The translations under genes were made by a program, and so were the position numbers. A model generated the notes under the pieces. That model was not told the origin of the DNA, did no database searches, and saw nothing but the letters and a program-made list of their open reading frames with translations. Shown here piece by piece: positions 30,458-41,749 of a DNA stretch of 64,000 nucleotides; within the stretch, counting starts at the first letter, position 1, and each line of letters starts with the position of its first letter. This DNA is from Clytia hemisphaerica (taxonomy: Eukaryota; Cnidaria; Hydrozoa; Leptothecata; Clytiidae), in NCBI GenBank assembly GCA_902728285.1, contig CACVBU010000250.1, forward strand, positions 790,085 through 854,084, in the 5' to 3' direction.

Positions 30458-31603
30458 TTATTGATTGATGGGTTGTTGTATCGTTTTTGTGTTTTGTTGT
30501 AAACCTTCTTTATGTCGAAGCCGTTTTTTTGACGATCCTCGAACCCGATAAATAAATTCATCGGTTTCTAGGTCATCATTTAGGTCTTTCGCCTGTTGTG
30601 ATAGCTCTTTGTACTTTTCACGTTGGGACCTACATAGGTCTTCTGTGATACTTATGCCTTTATAAGTATCGTTACCTTTAAGTGATGGGAGATTTCCCAT
30701 GATCTTAAGTTTATCATCTTCACTATCGAGGCAAATTAACAGTAGACGATTTGGTTTCTTATCTATTCTAAATATTTTTTTGATCTTAGAAGAAACGTAC
30801 AAATCCTTAATTAATTGATCAGCCCATTCACAGTCCCTAGTATGATTATTTTTGTCAATATTATCGCATACATGTTCTTCTTCTTTTATTCCGTAAACGA
30901 TTATGTTCGTGGCTCTTCTCCTCTTCTCCATCTCAAGAGCGATCTCTTCGTCTCTGGCTTGTTTAATAGCAAGTTTGATTCCGCTCGTGTCACTTGTCGG
31001 TTGTTGAGGGAGACCAGATTTTGTGGCTTCTGAATACGATTTCATAGCTTATTGGCATTCGTTCTTTATTGTTGACAGGATACTGTCCTTGAATTCGTCA
31101 AGCTTTCGTTCGAATTTCTTTTCAGCAAACTCGAGTGTATGCAGGCCGGGGTCAGCTTTCAAATCATTTTTCAAGAGTTGGAGATCTGCATCCTTGTCTT
31201 CAAGCTGTTTCTTAAGCTGATCCTCAAAGTCACGACTACTTTTTATAATTCCTTCGCATGCGTCGATTTCTCTGCGAAGGCGTTTAATTTCATTTTGCGT
31301 TTGAAGCGATGGTTGAGCCTTTTCCTTCTTGGGGACCAGTTCGAGCAGCTTGGGTTCAACTTCAACGCAGTTGATACAAATGTATTTCTGGGTTCTGTTC
31401 GATTTGAGCGTTTGAATATTGAATGCAGGAAGCATACAACATCTGTAGTGAATGGATCTCTTACATTTTGCACAGGTTAGCGAATCTGAATCCCTGTCAT
31501 CAACACATCGATTCTCGGTGCATATAATGATATCTTCTTTCATTAAGATTTTCTTAGAAGCAGTAGATTGTTTTGGCCTTACAGATGATGCAGCCGATGC
31601 CAT
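30458..31603 (-). pseudogene. LINE ORF1 with PHD-like finger, interrupted by one in-frame TAA
   Basis: The N-terminal part (31603-31049, 184 residues) has a PHD-type zinc finger (CTENRCVDDRDSDSLTCAKC, then HYRCC and YICINC) and a coiled coil. An in-frame TAA at 31049-31051 follows NECQ. The frame then goes on unchanged (AMKSYSEATKSGLPQQ) through ATNIIVYGIKEEEHV, an RRM-like ORF1 core, to RVRGSSKKRLRH and the stop at 30458. ORF1 proteins coat the LINE RNA, and PHD-carrying versions occur in CR1/L2-type elements. A single stop could be decay or recoding; decay is likelier given ORF2. Confidence 0.85.
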
Positions 31604-31610
31604 TTGGTCA

Positions 31611-32340
31611 ACTAGTTGGTTGTAGTAGTTATTTGTTGGAAAAAAGCAGTTTTTTAAATGATTTTTATAAGATTTTCCATTGCAAGTGTTACTGTTTAGA
31701 ATTAAGTTTTAGACCCTCTAAGGATCATCTGTGCCAAGTTTCATGCTTTTATGTCCTAACAGACCTCACTATTATTATTAATCTGCTTGAAATTATTTGA
31801 GTCACCTTTCGGTAGCAATAAGATAAATAAATTTGACATTATAAGAATCAAAATTATATTAAAATTTTTTAGACGGTTTGGTAAATATTATTATTGTTAT
31901 TGCTATTATCACGATCAGATAAAGATTTTTGTATAATTTGTGTGCTATTGTATTACTTTGCTATCATTTTTCACTTTTTTGTGTAAAGTTCAAAAAGCTA
32001 TTTTAAAAAAAATTCATGATAGTTATGATTTTTGTCATTGATATAATGAATTGCCATTGTTTTACACCTCCTTTCTCTTTTCTTCATTTTTTCCATATTT
32101 TAGAGGCCACTCTTTTTTTTGTTTTTAAAACACTTTAACCCAAAAAACTATCTTAGTTTTACCAGCTTCATTTTAAATGAAATGAATTTCAATTCTTTAT
32201 CTCTGGTTCATGGTACATTGGGTATAAAAAGGTGGCTGTTTTAGCCAATCTAGAGGGTCGAAATTCAAAAATTTTTCTGACCAACCATGGTGGGCCCTCC
32301 TTAGACACTATATATAACTGAATCACTATATATAGCTGAC
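31611..32340. other. Spacer between two opposed LINEs
   Basis: AT-rich, no gene seen. It may include the 5' untranslated region of the minus-strand LINE. Confidence 0.4.
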
Positions 32341-32344
32341 ACTA

Positions 32345-33860
32345 TTTTGCAGGTTATCCTAAAAATCCTCGATACGTCCCTGGCCATCATGGTAAGATCC
32401 AAACTCAAGAACCTTTACTATAAGAATAAAATACAAGAAAACAAAATAAAATACAACAGACAAATTTTTTTTTGCTTATCCCTATTGAGGAGGACTAAGA
32501 AAGACTACTTTGCCAACCTTAAAGATTCCAGCATAACTGATAACAAAAAGTTTTGGAAAACTGTACAACCATTGTTTTCAAATAAAGGTTCAAACAATAA
32601 GAGTTATACTTTAGTAGAGCAAGAAAAGATCATAAATGACGAGAAACAGATAGCTCAAATATTCAATGACTACTATGGCCAAATAATATCGAAACTAGAC
32701 TTGTCTGAGCCTCCCTTTGTTGCATCTGACGAAACAAATAATCATACTGAAATTTGTATTCAGAAATATAGACAACACCCAAGTGTCACTGAAATGAAGA
32801 AAACTGAGTATCTAAATAAATTTTCTTTTATACAGACAACGAAAGAGGAAGTAGGGAAGATCATTAAGGACTTAGTTCAAGGAAAATCACAGCCAAAATC
32901 AGATATTCCAGTGATAATTAAAGGATAATTGTGATATGTTTTCCGAGCTTTTATGCTCAGAAATAAATGCGGCTTTCGAGTCAAACCCTTTTCCAAAAGA
33001 ATTGAAACTTGCCGATATAATACCTGTGTATAAGAGAAAAGGTTCAAAGAATGACAAGGGTAACTTCAGACCGCTGAGTATTCTCCCAGTTCTGTCAAAA
33101 ATTTATGAAAAAGTCATACATACTCAAGTCTCAACCTACTTTAACAACATTTTGAGCAATAGACGATCTGGATATAGAAAAGGAACGAGTACACAAACTC
33201 CACTTTCAGTCATGACTGAAATTTGGAAGAAAGCTACAGATGAAAAGAAAAAGATTGCAGCGCTACTCATTGACTTATCAAAAGCTTTCGTCTGCATCTC
33301 GCACAAACTATTGATTGCTAAACTTGAAGCATACGGGTTTTCAAGGAGTGCCTTAGGTCTCATAGCAGCCTATCTATCAGATAGAAAGCAAAGAACGAAA
33401 ACTGGCGACCATTACAGTACCTGGCATAATGTTAAAGTAGGTGTTCCCCAAGGATCCATTCTAGGGCCACTACTATTTAACATCTACATGAGAGATTTGT
33501 TCTACTTTCTTGAAAATAGAAATGTACTGAATTATGCAGACGATACAACACCTTTTGTGATAGCTGATTCTTGGGAACAGGTTGGTGAGGAGCTCTCGAA
33601 TGGAGCTGTTATCATCTTTGAGTGGATAACCCAAAATCAAATGAAAGGAAATGCAGACAAGTCTGAGTTGATAGCTAATAATACCAGCAAAGAAATCTTC
33701 ATTACTATACAGAATGAACGCATCTTTAACAGCAACTCAGGCAAGATCCTATGAATAACTTTTGACAACTGTCTGACTTTTGAGCCACATATTAACACGA
33801 AGATGTTTGAGGATAGTGTGTGATCATACATCTACTTTTGAGCAGCTTTTAGAGAAAGAC
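32345..33860 (+). pseudogene. LINE ORF2, reverse transcriptase, 5'-truncated
   Basis: Begins within the pre-RT linker (MVRSKLKNLYYKNKIQENK), continues with KKFWKTVQPLFSNKG and FNDYYGQIISKLDLSEPP, then shifts frame near 32930. RT motifs follow: LADIIPVYKRKGSKNDKGNF, LLIDLSKAFVCISHKLLI, GVPQGSILGPLLFNIY and the catalytic LNYADDTTPF. The conserved AFD of motif A is AFV here, though the leading Asp is kept. A stop after FNSNSGKIL is followed in frame by ITFDNCLTFEPHIN, so decay continues. It belongs to the same broad family as 9189-9716. Confidence 0.85.
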
Positions 33861-34179
33861 GGTGCAATCAAATTCCACCATAAAAATCTTCAGTTGTTAG
33901 CAATAGAACTTTTCAATGTAAAAATAACATATGAGGTCTAACTAAAGAAATTTTCAAACATGATGTTGTGCGCAGATATGTAATTTTTGCGCAGATATGT
34001 AATTTCTGCGCATACATGTAATTATTCTGCGCATATATGTAATTTCGAGCTGCGCAGATATGTAATTATATTTCTGCGCAGATATGTAAAACACGATCTT
34101 TAAAATCAATGGTACACCCTTGATAGCTTTTACTATTACTTTTACCTTTTTTGGACTTAGGTAATTTAGCTAAGATCTA

Positions 34180-35075
34180 TCAAATACTAGAATATCAAAT
34201 ATAAGCATCAACTTTATAAGAAAAATATCCATAACTTTTGAACCAACAACTTTTAGCATTGGGTGATTGGTTCTTTCAAAGCAGGCATGGAATAGGGCAT
34301 TAAATGAAAATAATTATTTTTCTTTTAAGCATCATCTTTATAAGAAAATGATGTATAACTTTTCAACCACTAAGTTTTAGCTTTTGGTAATTGGTTCTTT
34401 CAAAGTAAACATTGAATAGCGCCTAAAATGGATATGACTATTTTTCTAGTAAGCATCATCTTTATAAAAATCAAAGCAATAACTCTTGATAGACGGTGAT
34501 ATACCCTTCGGTTATTAGTTTTTATAAAGTAAATAAGGGATGGCGCATAATATGTGCATATTTATTTTCTTGTAAGAACCTATTTTATAAGAATCAAATC
34601 AATAACTCTTGATAGATGGTGATATACCCTTCGGTTATTAGTTTTTACAAAGTAAATAAGGGATGGCGCATAATATGAGCATTATCATTTTTCTTATAAG
34701 CAACTGCTTTATAAGAATCAAAGTAATAACTCTTGATAGACGGTCATATACCCTTCGGTTATTAGTTTTTACAAAGTAAATAAGGGATGGCGCATAATAT
34801 GAGCATTATCATTTTTCTTATAAGCAACTACTTTATAAGAATCAAAGAGACGGTCATTTACCTTTCGGTTATTAGTTCTTACAAAGTAGGCAAAGAACGG
34901 CGCATAATATGAGCACATTTATTTTTCTTATAAGCACCTATTTTATAAGAATCAAATCGATAACTCTTGATATACGGTGATATACCCTTCGGTAATTAGT
35001 TCTTACAAAGTAAAGAAGGAACGGTGCACAATATGAGCATATTTTTTTTTCTTTTAAGCTACTACTTTATAAGAA
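34180..35075 (+). repeat. Tandem repeat of about 120-145 bp, left arm
   Basis: Seven or so units share ATAAGCAACTACTTTATAAG, a stretch with ATATACCCTTCGGTTATTAG, and AGGGATGGCGCATAATATG. The array breaks off at 35075 where the Penelope-like piece starts and resumes at about 35915 with the same unit, up to 36230. Confidence 0.85.
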
Positions 35076-35077
35076 TC

Positions 35078-35713
35078 AATGGCAATACCCTCCAGAGAAA
35101 CCTTAACCCTACTGGACGTTCAGAAACCGAAGTTAATGCTGTTAGATGGGTCATTCTCTCAGGTACATCATATGAAAAAACAGTTGAACGCTTTGCTAGT
35201 CGTATCAACAAAACCCTCAGTCATCATCAAATTAAACTTGATATTGTAAAATGTAACGGTTCTTCAATCGGTAGTCTCTTGTTTCAAAACCATATCAAAA
35301 GTAACTTTCCACAAGCTTGTTCTCGGCGTTGTGTTGTTTGCTCCAACGATATTCGTAACGAAAATAGTCATATTGAATCACCAACCAATGGTCGTAGTTA
35401 TCCTGTTGACAGTTCCTTATCGTGTTCAAACTGTGGTATCTATTGTATTTCGTGCTCGTGCTTATCACTCTATGTTGGTAAAACTACCACAAAATTTGGT
35501 CAAAGGTTTAAGGAACATTTCCAAAAATCACGAACCTCGGCAGTTTTGGAACACTCGAAAACTTGTAGTGTTGGTAAAGAGAAAACTGACTTCTCAGTTC
35601 AGTACCTTGAAAACATGTACTCTAGAGGAAAGTACTCTTTGTCTGAAAGGGAGTACTTATGGAATGAACGTTTAAGAGGTGTCCTGAATATCCAGAAAAC
35701 GTTGAAAAGTTAA
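35078..35713 (+). pseudogene. Penelope-like GIY-YIG endonuclease part, second copy
   Basis: The open frame carries NLNPTGRSETEVNAVRWV, then INKTLSHHQIKLDIVKCNG, a Cys-rich linker (RRCVVCSND, SCSNCGIYCISCSCLS) and the GIY-YIG core LYVGKTTTKFGQRFKEHF. It ends KYSLSEREYLWNERLRG to TAA at 35711. It differs clearly from the copy at 2965-3723, so it is another Penelope-like lineage. The nuclease part has no internal stop, but the reverse transcriptase is absent, so it is a 5'-truncated insert in the repeat array. Its start at 35078 is the array junction, not a true start codon. Confidence 0.75.
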
Positions 35714-35821
35714 TTTGATAGTTTGATTATTTTGATTTTGTCCTTATACTTCGTCTCATTTTATCATTTTACTTGCACTTTTAATAACCTAATTTTTATT
35801 TATTTTTAGAACACTAAATAA

Positions 35822-35859
35822 TTACTGATGATGATATTAATATATCGAAACATGTTTAA
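35822..35859 (+). ncRNA. Candidate hammerhead-like core behind the second Penelope-like ORF
   Basis: CTGATGA (35825-35831) and GAAA (35847-35850) flank a 5-bp stem II, GATAT (35833-35837) with ATATC (35842-35846). Stem III would be only AC/GT and stem I only TTA/TAA, so it is weaker than the copy at 3878. One extra T lies before stem II. Confidence 0.4.
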
Positions 35860-37646
35860 AAATAAAAATTAACATTACTCCTGTCAAGTTCGTTCGACTA
35901 TGTCTTGCTATTGACTTATTATTTATAAGAATCAAATCGATAGCTTTTCATAGATGGTCATATACCTTTCGGTATTTATCTCTTACAAAGTAAGTAAGGG
36001 ATGGCGCACAATATGAGCATTATCATTTTCCTTATAAGTAACTACTTTATAAGAATCAAATCGATAGCTTTTCATAGATGGTCATATACCCTTCGGTAAT
36101 TAGCTCTTACAAAGTAAACAAGGGACGGCGTATAATATGAGCATATTAATTCTTCCTATAAGCAACTACTTTATAAGAATCAAATAACTCTTGGTAGAAT
36201 GGTATATACCTTTCGGTAGTTACTGTATTCCTTCAAATACACGCTCCTTCTCTGAGGAGAAAGATGCCTCCCCTCAATGGGAGGTGTTAAATTTTTTAAT
36301 TAACACCCCTCGAATAAACACCTCTCCTGAAAGTCTTAAAATTAAAAAGACGCCCAGGGTGTTTATTCGAAAAAATACGGTAATTTTTACAAAGTTAACA
36401 ATGGAGAACATGTTAAGAATATCTTTCGGCTAAAACCTAAAAAAAAAAGAGTATCCAAACTCTTTTTAAAAAAGTGAACCCATCTAGATCTAGCAAGGTG
36501 AGCACAAGATTCGGATTTTCTATTTTTTTATCGGTACAACCTAATGAAAAAATACAATATAATGAGATCTTCGATAGAACCTCGACTCAAGATAGTCGCA
36601 CCTATGTAAACTTTATTGATTTTGTAGGTATGGATTGCATTTCTTTACATTACAGTGAGATAAAGTAAAATTCTATGGTTGTCTTTACCAATACATGGAC
36701 TAATTTATGATTAAAAACACTCCCTTTTCCTTTTCATAGCTCGATCTACGAGCAATTTCATTATATTTGATTGAATTATCCAATGAAATAGAGTAGGATT
36801 ATTGAAGCTGTGATTCTTGTTCGAACTTTAAATTTTGAAGATTGTTATATATTTCAGGAATATTTTGACACTGATTGTTAAAGATATTAAAAAAAATACA
36901 TGCCTTGTTTTCCCCTTAAAAATTAAACTAAGGCAAAATATTCGACTTTATTTTTTTCTAAGTGGAATCGGCATTCTGCAACAGCTCTATCGAAAGAAAT
37001 AGGGAATTTTTCTAAATCTAACATTATAGTTTACAAGTATTTTATAAGAACAAGGATTTTTTCTAAGTGGAATAGGCTTTTGCGAGATTTGATTTATCAA
37101 ACAATAGCTAACAAATATTGTTTAAGAGTTATGAATTGTGTTCTTATAAAGTTGATGCTTATAAGAAAAATAAATTTTTCTAGCTTAAACACAATCATAT
37201 GTTTACTTTTAAAGAACCAATCGCCGAAAGCTAATATCTATTGTTTGGAGTATTATGAATTGTGTTCTTATAAAGTTGATGCTTATAAGAAAAACAAAAT
37301 TTTTTTTAGCACAGTCCCCTAGTTTCTTGTAGAACCAATCGCCGAAAGCTAATATCTATTGGTTTAAGAGTTATGATTTGTGTTCTTATAAAGTTTATGC
37401 TTATAAGAAAAATAAATTTTTCTAGCTTAAGCACAATCTTATATTTGCTTTGTAAAACCAAACTCCGAAAGCTAATAATCATTGGTTTAAGAGTTATGAA
37501 TTGTGTTTTTATAAAATTGACTCCAAAAGGTCGTGTTTTACATATCTGTGAAGCTCGAAATTACATAGTTGCGCAAAATAATTACACGATTGTGGAGAAA
37601 TTACATAATATCTCGAGTTAGGTACTGAAATCACCTATACTATACC

Positions 37647-37649
<3 letters not shown>

Positions 37650-37678
<29 letters not shown>
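37650..37678. repeat. Poly(T) run
   Basis: Nearly thirty consecutive T residues. On the minus strand it could be the poly(A) tail of a retroposed sequence, lying behind the minus-strand LINE fragment at 37745-38477. Confidence 0.8.
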
Positions 37679-37682
<4 letters not shown>

Positions 37683-37744
37683 AAGAGAAAATATCTTACT
37701 GGCTATCATGAATAAAAAAACAAATAATAATACAAAGTTTTTAA

Positions 37745-38477
37745 TTAAATAATCATGTTAGATTTCATGAATACTTCAGAGAAATCATCAATTTTTGTTT
37801 CCTTTGATCCTTTGGTACGGCTTCCCCTTACACAGAGGAGTGCTGCCCTCAGGATCAGGAAAGAGAGTCTACATCTAATAACACCAATCACTTTGCTATA
37901 TTGTTCCTCAGTTTTTCTTGCGATCTTGTCTGCAAGATGCTTGTGATAAATTGAACATTCTTTGGCCATCACACCCGTCACTGAAAAAATTAATGGGGTG
38001 AAAGTACCATGCTCAATGTTCATCACTCTCTGGTTGTACTGACGTTTTTTGTGCGGACACCTGAACCTGTGATTGACTGTTCGTATTTGTCACTCTCACA
38101 TCAAAGTAAGCGTTTTGTCCAGGTCTCCACACCCCTCTAGCTCTCACGTCTGGTTTTGCATTGTCTCCATTCAGTCCTCCTACTCTCTCTCCATCGATGG
38201 GTTGCAGCGGAGGTTCAATCTCAACGTCTCGGTGTACTTCTGATAAAAGGCTAGCTTCGAAATCCCTTATATTGTTGTGTCTGATAATGACAAACCCTCC
38301 TTTTTTGCAGTTGAGGGCGTGGTTGAGGTCGAACTTTTGACCACATGGACAGTTAGAGGGTAGTCCTTTCAGTTCTCTGTTATATCTCAGTCTGACTGCA
38401 TCCCTGAATTCTCCTTTGTTTAAAGCGAAACCATATTCCTGTAATGGTAAAACTGTAATGGTAAAACTGTCCGCCAT
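37745..38477 (-). pseudogene. C-terminal nuclease-like part of a retroelement (CCHC, RHN and PD...D motifs)
   Basis: From 38477 the frame reads FALNKGEFRDAVRLRYN, then CPCGQKFDLNHALNC (C-x-C-x7-H-x3-C), GGFVIIRHNNIRD, and KPDVRARGVW followed by YFDVRV. That succession looks like the restriction-like endonuclease of R2-type LINEs. A frameshift near 38060 separates the rest, which goes on with VMNIEHGTFTPLIFSVTGV and CSIYHKHLADKIARKTEEQY to 37745. I know similar C-terminal regions as highly repeated in cnidarian genomes. The upstream RT is missing. Nuclease assignment is by motif pattern only. Confidence 0.5.
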
Positions 38478-38589
38478 GATGATGCTCCTGGTAATCTTGT
38501 GTCGTCGACAATCCTAATTTTTTAAAATACAACACGTCTCTGTTTTCTCAAGCTAAAATTTTCATTAATTCTTAACCCTGTGATTTTTG

Positions 38590-38868
38590 CCTGAGACCGT
38601 CATATTTGTCCGAAAATCACACCAAAGTGCCCGAAAAAAAATTGGAAACATCGTAATATCGATTCCCCTACCCCCTAGCTTCCAAAAATGTATAACAAGT
38701 GCTTTGACCAAAACAATGGAGCAATTTTACAAAATGCCCTCTAATATTGGAAAACAAAGCTTCAAATATAGTGGAGCTAAACTTTATAATGATTTACAAA
38801 TTAAAGTTAGGAAGACAATTTCTTCTAAGGATTTTTCTGACGCCATGAAGACGCACCTGAAAGTTTAA
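38590..38868 (+). pseudogene. LINE ORF2 C-terminal scrap
   Basis: The end of the frame (QSFKYSGAKLYNDLQIKV, then SSKDFSDAMKTHLKV) matches the terminal block that follows RT in CR1/L2-type LINEs. Nothing catalytic is left. The AT-rich stretch to about 39240 may be its 3' untranslated region. Confidence 0.6.
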
Positions 38869-39292
38869 GCAATATCTTTTTATTGCTTTTTCTTTTTAGA
38901 GCTCTTCAAATTTATATCCTACTCTAGTTTTTAGCTTCTCTACTATGCATCTTCTTACTACACATCTCAGTCTTAGTCTCACACCTCTAGTCTCTCAGCC
39001 TTCCTGGCCACTTTGACCACTATACTCTTAGACTAAACTCAATCTTTCGAAAACATTAGATTTTAGATTTTATCAATTTATAATAGTATTCATTTTTAGT
39101 ATTTATGTCATTTTATCTAATTTTTATCTTGAGGTGTGATGTGAAGCGAGTGTACGATTTGGGCGAGAGGAGTGACGTTGATAGCAGTTGTAAATTTTTA
39201 TTTATTTAACTGATGTATGCTCCTCTTTAAATATTAATATGAATGAAATGAAAATGGAGTATGTCTCTTCAGGTTCAACTTAATCGTGTCTT

Positions 39293-39452
39293 TCACTCAG
39301 TTGGTCGACGCTCGTGAGCTACAAAATTGCTAAGTCTTGCTATAAAGTTTTGCTGCCTTTGAAGTATCTGACCACACGTGAATTTGAATTTTTCTCTACA
39401 AAGTGGACATTTATCCAATTTCTTTATGCAATCGAAGCATCCAAGATACAAA
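39293..39452 (-). CDS. RING-finger terminal exon
   Basis: After an acceptor-like ATGCCTAG the minus-strand frame reads LYLGCFDCIKKLDKCPLCRE, the second half of a RING finger (C..C then CPLC). It runs through RQQNFIARLSNFVAHERRPT to TGA at 39293. The first half of the RING should be in an upstream exon that I could not locate. RING proteins are commonly ubiquitin ligases. The exon at 39584-39801 on the same strand may belong to the same gene. Confidence 0.45.
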
Positions 39453-39583
39453 CTAGGCATTTGAAGATATCAATCAACTCTTGAAATGATTACTTTGTTA
39501 TCTGTCTTCAATTCAGTGGCCATCTCTTTTACTCTTTAGGCTGGTGTGAATACTGCAGTTGTCTTGCTTGATGATAATGGTGA

Positions 39584-39801
39584 CTAGTGTAGGGGAGTTT
39601 GCTTTGAGCAACCGGCCACTTCAGTTCCATTAGCAAGAGGTGGATTTCGATTTCTAAGAATATCATTTAGAGGTGGTAAAAACTCAACTAACGATTCCTC
39701 ATCATCCGACGAAACAAACTTATGCGCCATGGGGTCGTAGCGTTTGAAAGACTGCAAGTCCATAGCGCGATAAACAGATATGTTGTTCCAATTTTCCAAT
39801 C
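39584..39801 (-). CDS. Unrecognised exon, same strand as the RING exon
   Basis: A clear acceptor (TTTATTTTTTCAG) opens a frame with LENWNNISVYRAMDLQSF and an acidic DDEESLVEFLPPLND stretch, ending at a stop at 39584. No domain recognised. It could instead splice into the RING exon. Confidence 0.4.
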
Positions 39802-40267
39802 CTGAAAAAATAAAATCACAAATTAAATCCTGCATTTTGCAAAAAAAGAAGTTTTTTTTTCTATAAGTATAACGTTTATAAGCATATACAGGTTTTTGAT
39901 ACCTAAACAATGGCTTCGTTGTTTAAGAACAATCAAATGCATATTAAAGCTTAATGCAAGCCTGACATAGGGTAGACACTTGCTTATAAGACAAACATGT
40001 AATCTAGAACACAATATTCTAAAAGCTTCTGTTATATTTTCTGAACTCTTTCACTCATTTTTATAAGAACCAGTAAATGTTTGATGAAACTAGGCGATTC
40101 TTTTTTGATACTTTGAGCCTAAAATTGTTCTTATCCCTTTCTTACTTCTAGTGCAAAAGTGAGGTATTTCTGTTTTTATACCAAAACATTTAGCAATTCC
40201 AGCCTCTTGACAATTTTGAGCTTCGTTGTTATTATAAAGTTGTTCTTATGTAATAAAGTATAATAAA

Positions 40268-40884
40268 CAGTCAGGAGTTCTATCCTAATTAAGCATATTT
40301 TTTTCGATCGCACGGACTTTCTTAATTAGGATTATCCCTTTGTTTTTCAATCCTTATTAAGAATATGATTTTTAAAATGATGATATATTGAGCCAAAAAT
40401 CAAAACAAGGCGGCGGAGGGCTTCAAAATGACGCCATAAGTAGTTCTAATTAGGAATATTTACAAGCGCAATAATTTCCCGCGCTTTTTTAACCCGCGCT
40501 TTTTTACCCGTGCTTTTTTACCCGCGCTTTTTTCTTCTTCTTGTCGCCACCTGTGTTTTTTTTATTTTGTTCATTCATCGGTGTAGATAGGGCTATACAC
40601 CCGCGTTTTATACGCGTTTTTGTCGCGGGTTATAGAACATTTTTCTAAATGTCATAACTCAAGACTCCATCCATATTACTGTATCAAACTTTCACAATCT
40701 GCTCTACACACTAAATTCTTTCATTGGAGGCTGATAAAAATCTGCGGAAATTTCTATTTTTGGAAAAGAACTGGAAATTCGATATATATTCTTAATTAGG
40801 ATTGAAAAACAAAGGGATAATCCTAATTAAGAAAGTCCGTGCGATCGAAAAAAATATGCCTAGTTAGAATAGAACTCCTGACTG
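40268..40884. mobile_element. MITE with about 100-bp inverted ends and 5-bp duplication
   Basis: A 617-bp element has left end CAGTCAGGAGTTCTATCCTA and right end TAGAATAGAACTCCTGACTG. Complementarity continues about 100 bp inward, including TTCGATCGCACGGACTTTCT. ATAAA flanks both sides (40263-40267 and 40885-40889). The interior holds three or four GCGCTTTTTTACCC repeats. No coding. Confidence 0.85.
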
Positions 40885-40889
40885 ATAAA

Positions 40890-41740
40890 GAGTGAAGGAC
40901 AAAAACAATTCAAAAATCATAAGACTAGAACAGAGGTTTGAAACTTAGCAGAGTTCTTCCTTGGCTGATTTTTTATGGTGTCAGCACTTTATTGTATTTC
41001 TTGCGGAACGACTGTTTTGAGAGAGCCCGAATAGGGAGTGTAGCAAACTTTCTCTAGATCTGCGTGTGACGTAAAAAATCTGTATATGCACGAATTTTCG
41101 AAAATGAACCGAATGTATGGTATTGACTTTGCCTCGTGTTAGATGGGATGAAAATTAGTTTAGTACTATTGGAAGCATTTATTTCGTAAAATACTTATTT
41201 TAATAGAATGTAAGATTATTTTGGTAAAAAGAATAACCAGAAGCGTCATTATTTTTATTTAAAAACTGTATATTCGACCTACACAACAAGAGGTCATCTT
41301 CAGAGTGTAAAAATCTATCAACAAGAAAACAATTTTAAGAACAAATCTATAATTGGCTAATAAAATCACAATAAAAACAGTTAAAAATAAATACCTAGAG
41401 ACTATTATATATGGGTTGTAAAATCGTAACAATGGCATAAAATGGGACTGAAGATGTAAATGACTGATTAATAAAAAGACTACGTCGTGAACAGTTGTAT
41501 TGCTTTGTATATTTAATGTAGGTTTTTGTTCTATAATGAGAAATGATTCAGTAATTTCTCTTGCGTCATTTCTTTTAAATCCTTTTGCAATTAACTCAAC
41601 ATCGTCTATTGCGATTGGTTTATGACCGGACAGCATAGAATGTTTGAAAACAGTGGAATTTTTATCTCTTCCACTGTGATCTAGAATTATTGGCCCAAGG
41701 AAATATCTTTAAGATTTTTTTATAAAAATGTCAACTTTTG
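40890..41740. other. Intergenic stretch, no gene seen
   Basis: A 125-codon minus-strand frame at 41259-41636 begins plausibly (SGHKPIAIDDVELIAKGFKR) but turns into AT-driven hydrophobic sequence. The first 50 residues resemble GIY-YIG element C-termini (IKRNDAREITESFLI-like) and could be a Penelope-like scrap, though not securely. Confidence 0.3.
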
Positions 41741-41749
41741 TACAAATAA

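Larger units (their letters stand above)
23300..31610 (-). mobile_element. CR1/L2-like LINE, near full length, broken and split by insertions
   Basis: Reading on the minus strand: ORF1 at 31603-30458, endonuclease from about 30130 to 29865 and on from 27618, RT from about 26990 to 23365. Three DNA elements interrupt ORF2: 27616-29863 (itself carrying 29401-29819), 26300-26940 and 24625-25903. Each insertion falls cleanly inside coding sequence that continues on the other side, so ORF2 was largely whole when they landed. Frameshifts and stops have since accumulated, including near 23930 and 24310. Confidence 0.85.
33965..37610. mobile_element. Foldback-like element with tandem-repeat arms
   Basis: The outer left arm (33965-34100) is five or six copies of GCGCAGATATGTAATTT ending in TGTAAAACACGATCTTT. 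The outer right arm (37525-37600) is the inverse, starting AGGTCGTGTTTTACATATCT and continuing with GAAATTACATAGTTGCGCA. Inside these, left units of about 100-145 bp with CTTATAAGCAACTACTTTAT have inverse copies at 37030-37520 (CTTATAAAGTTGATGCTTAT). Long inverted arms built of tandem repeats are the mark of foldback transposons. The centre (36230-37020) has no clear gene. A Penelope-like fragment lies inside the left arm. Confidence 0.65.

Noticed and set aside
36230-37020. Gene in the centre of the foldback-like element
   Set aside because: Frames of 60-80 codons only, AT-driven, no motif.
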